This document shows, piece after piece, positions 15,289 to 18,156 of a stretch of DNA of 18,156 nt (positions within the stretch are counted from its first letter, which is position 1; each line of letters begins with the position of its first letter). Made by a program: the position numbers and the translations under genes. The stretch is from NCBI GenBank assembly GCA_963798195.1, contig CAWCSF010000014.1, positions 1 through 18,156 of the forward strand, given 5' to 3'. The DNA comes from CAVSRC01 sp963798195 (GTDB lineage: Bacteria; Pseudomonadota; Alphaproteobacteria; Rhizobiales; Kaistiaceae). A model generated the notes under the pieces. The model did no database searches. It saw nothing but the letters and a program-made list of their open reading frames with translations, and was not told the DNA's origin.

Positions 15289-15408
15289 CTACGTCTTGGT
15301 CGGCGTCTCGGTTTTCTTCTGCTCGGGCTTGTCCGCCGGAACGGCCGGGGCATCCGGTTTGACTTCGGTGGCGGGCGTCTGCGGCGTCGGCGAAACGGTA
15401 TTGGTCAT
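15289..15408 (-). CDS. 39-aa Pro/Thr/Lys-rich disordered protein
   Basis: The peptide starts MTNTVSPTPQTPATEV and ends KKTETPTKT. It is about one-quarter proline plus many Thr, Lys and Ala, with no hydrophobic helix, so it is expected to be disordered. It stands first in the minus-strand small-gene set and faces the AT-rich regulatory island. The Shine-Dalgarno is weak (GAAAG about 8 nt before the ATG). Clean codon use with third-position G/C supports coding, but its short length leaves doubt. Similar Pro-rich micro-ORFs occur in this bacterial group from memory. Function unknown. Confidence 0.5.
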   Translation of the reverse strand: MTNTVSPTPQTPATEVKPDAPAVPADKPEQKKTETPTKT

Positions 15409-15420
15409 GGGAAAGGTCTT

Positions 15421-15562
15421 TCAATATACGGACGCAAGAATTTGCGACCGCGAATGGTATGTAATATTTGGAATTATTATTACAAGGCTGAAATAAATAT
15501 CGCGATACATCCAATATTTTGGCGCCTTGTATGTAGATGATACTAATAATATTTCCGGAAAT
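15421..15562. promoter_or_regulatory. AT-rich divergent control region with palindromes
   Basis: About 36% GC over 15421-15540 in an otherwise GC-rich window. It contains TGTAATA-N11-TATTACA (15460-15484), TATCGCGATA (15498-15507) and the 12-bp palindrome ATTTCCGGAAAT (15551-15562). The last ends 2 bp before the groES -35 box. It separates the minus-strand small-protein genes from groESL, so it probably carries operators for one or both directions. No regulator is assigned. Confidence 0.5.
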
Positions 15563-15564
15563 CC

Positions 15565-15593
15565 TTGACATTGCCGGTGGAAATTCATAAACC
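15565..15593 (+). promoter_or_regulatory. groESL promoter
   Basis: A consensus -35 TTGACA (15565-15570) is followed after 17 bp by TAAACC (15588-15593), or CATAAA one base earlier, as a poor -10. The CCTTGACA context could also suit an RpoH-type -35. Transcription would start near 15600, immediately before the CIRCE element. Confidence 0.6.
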
Positions 15594-15602
15594 CCGGGCG
15601 GA

Positions 15603-15629
15603 TTGGCACTCGCCTCCGTAGAGTGCCAA
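15603..15629 (+). promoter_or_regulatory. CIRCE operator (HrcA binding site)
   Basis: TTGGCACTC (15603-15611), a 9-nt spacer and GAGTGCCAA (15621-15629) form a perfect inverted repeat. It differs from the textbook TTAGCACTC-N9-GAGTGCTAA at one position per arm, and both changes keep the symmetry. CIRCE binds the repressor HrcA, whose activity depends on GroEL, giving feedback control of heat-shock genes. Its place at the expected transcription start, about 60 nt before groES, is typical. Confidence 0.92.
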
Positions 15630-15686
15630 CGGCGGCGCCCGGCCGGACATACGGCCCGGGCCGCGCCCCTCAAAAAGGAAACACCG

Positions 15687-16001
15687 ATGAAATTCCGACC
15701 TCTCCACGACCAAGTCGTGGTGCGCAGAGTTGACGCCGAGGCGAAGTCCGCCGGCGGCATCATCATTCCCGACACCGCCCAGGAGAAGCCGCAGGAAGGC
15801 GAAGTCGTCGCCGTCGGTCCCGGCGCCCGCGACGAAGCCGGCAAGCTTGTTCCAATGGACCTGAAGGAAGGTGATCGCATCCTGTTCGGCAAGTGGTCGG
15901 GCACGGAAGTGAAGGTCGGCGGCGAGGATCTCCTGATCATGAAGGAATCCGACGTCATGGGCGTCGTGCAAGGCAAGGTCGCCACCCGCAAGGCCGCCTG
16001 A
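15687..16001 (+). CDS. groES: GroES co-chaperonin (Hsp10)
   Basis: This 104-aa protein forms the heptameric lid of the GroEL folding chamber in the cytoplasm. It opens MKFRPLHDQVVVRRVDAE and carries the mobile loop with SAGGIIIPDTA (about residues 21-31) that contacts GroEL, then GEVVAVGPGARDEAG, GDRILFGKWSGTEVKV and a C-terminal EDLLIMKESDVMGVV. The length is normal for alphaproteobacteria, a few residues longer than in Escherichia coli. An AAAGGAA Shine-Dalgarno sits 5 nt before the ATG. It is the first gene of a two-gene operon with groEL, 53 nt upstream of it, and lies behind a CIRCE operator, so it should be induced by heat through HrcA release. Confidence 0.97.
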   Translation: MKFRPLHDQVVVRRVDAEAKSAGGIIIPDTAQEKPQEGEVVAVGPGARDEAGKLVPMDLKEGDRILFGKWSGTEVKVGGEDLLIMKESDVMGVVQGKVATRKAA

Positions 16002-16054
16002 TCTCTTCGAGCGCCTGCGCTTCCCAATTTTCAGATCACAAAGGACATCCACAC

Positions 16055-17698
<1,644 letters not shown>

Positions 17699-17716
17699 GG
17701 TCCTGCCAACGCATCC

Positions 17717-17746
17717 GGCGGAGGCCGCTTTCGGGCGGCCTTCGCC
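17717..17746 (+). terminator. groESL terminator hairpin
   Basis: GGCGGAGGCCGC (17717-17728) pairs with GCGGCCTTCGCC (17735-17746) in a 12-bp stem with one G-T wobble and a 6-nt loop, 18 nt after the groEL stop. No T run follows, so termination may be Rho-assisted. Confidence 0.65.
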
Positions 17747-17931
17747 ACACTGAAGCAGAAGACGCGCGCCGGTCACCCGATGTCGGCCGGCAAGCCTCCA
17801 CGGCGCATCCGCGTGAAACTGATCCTGTCCGGACAGCCGGGCATGGGCCTCATCACCTGGCGTACCGGCTCCGGCACCCGGACAAGACGTGCCGCATGGC
17901 CCTCCGCGGCCTCACCACTGGAGTGAGACAC

Positions 17932-18096
17932 ATGTCCCTCGGACTCATCCTCATCATCATCCTGATCATCTTCCTGGTCGGTGGCTTCAGCGGTCGCTTC
18001 GGCGGCTATGGCTATGGCTTCGGCCACGGCGGCGTCGGCGTCATCGGTGTCATCCTGATCATCGTCGTCGTGCTGCTTCTGATGGGCCGCCTCTAG
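17932..18096 (+). CDS. 54-aa DUF3309-like small membrane protein
   Basis: The product has two hydrophobic helices (MSLGLILIIILIIFLVGG at residues 1-18 and a second at about 35-50) joined by a Gly/Tyr-rich linker with RFGGYGYGFGHGG. It ends LLLMGRL. This layout and both ends match DUF3309, a family of about 50-aa proteins widespread in Proteobacteria with no known function. GGAGTGAGACAC precedes the ATG, with GGAG 8 nt upstream. It lies 233 nt after groEL beyond a hairpin, so it is probably an independent gene. Two-pass inner-membrane topology is predicted from sequence only. Confidence 0.78.
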   Translation: MSLGLILIIILIIFLVGGFSGRFGGYGYGFGHGGVGVIGVILIIVVVLLLMGRL

Positions 18097-18124
18097 GCGC
18101 TCCGCCTACGAAGCCCGCGTGCGT

Positions 18125-18147
18125 GGTGGCCGGGCTTGCCGGCCACC
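18125..18147 (+). terminator. Hairpin after the DUF3309-like gene
   Basis: GGTGGCCGG (18125-18133) and CCGGCCACC (18139-18147) form a perfect 9-bp stem with loop GCTTG, 28 nt past the stop. No T run is seen before the window ends. Confidence 0.5.
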
Positions 18148-18156
18148 CACAGGGCG

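Noticed and set aside
17780..17926. 48-codon plus-strand frame between groEL and the DUF3309-like gene
   Set aside because: No Shine-Dalgarno, no recognised domain, Arg-rich low-complexity composition; could be coding but cannot be supported.

Overview
The window reads as chromosomal DNA of a GC-rich alphaproteobacterium, most likely order Hyphomicrobiales (Rhizobiales), near Bradyrhizobium or a related family. Support comes from the GroEL/GroES sequences with a CIRCE operator, a DUF1488 gene, several very small membrane proteins that I recall as typical of this group, and intergenic repeats of the 'AAAGCGGAC' type that are common in these genomes. No rRNA, tRNA, CRISPR array or intact insertion sequence was seen.

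Layout. (1) 1-1370, plus strand: two tiny hydrophobic proteins, then a decayed membrane-protein gene (two compensating frameshifts and two stops), closed by a strong terminator. (2) 1473-3648, minus strand: a SnoaL/SgcJ-like NTF2-fold gene, a type III polyketide synthase broken by a one-base frameshift, and an ICMT-type methyltransferase overlapping it by 4 nt. The PKS/methyltransferase pair resembles the alkylpyrone pair BpsA/BpsB. (3) 3979-10172, minus strand: a compact six-gene operon with a PLP sugar aminotransferase, an NAD-dependent epimerase, a 2OG-Fe(II) oxygenase, a FemAB/GNAT-like acyltransferase (frameshifted at an A7 run), a second SDR lacking the catalytic Tyr, and a GT4-type glycosyltransferase. 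Most junctions are 4-nt ATGA/GTGA overlaps. It looks like a cassette that makes and transfers a modified amino sugar. (4) 10297-13758, minus strand: a membrane-anchored PQQ-type sugar dehydrogenase fused to a cytochrome c domain, a repeat-bearing spacer with a remnant of a phage-type helix-turn-helix gene, and an FAD/NAD(P)H monooxygenase. (5) 14226-15408, minus strand: four small genes (116, 94, 94 and 39 aa, one DUF1488). (6) 15409-15686: an AT-rich regulatory island (about 36% GC over 15421-15540) with palindromes, a promoter and CIRCE. (7) 15687-17698, plus strand: groES-groEL. (8) 17932-18096: a 54-aa DUF3309-like membrane protein.

The genes do not form one pathway. The cassette in (3) is the most system-like part, and the sugar dehydrogenase just upstream may or may not belong to it. 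Three otherwise recognisable genes (membrane protein, type III PKS, acyltransferase) carry frame disruptions while neighbouring genes are intact. These could be real pseudogenes or assembly errors, and reads are needed to tell. Domain calls come from reading the translations by eye; no database search was run.
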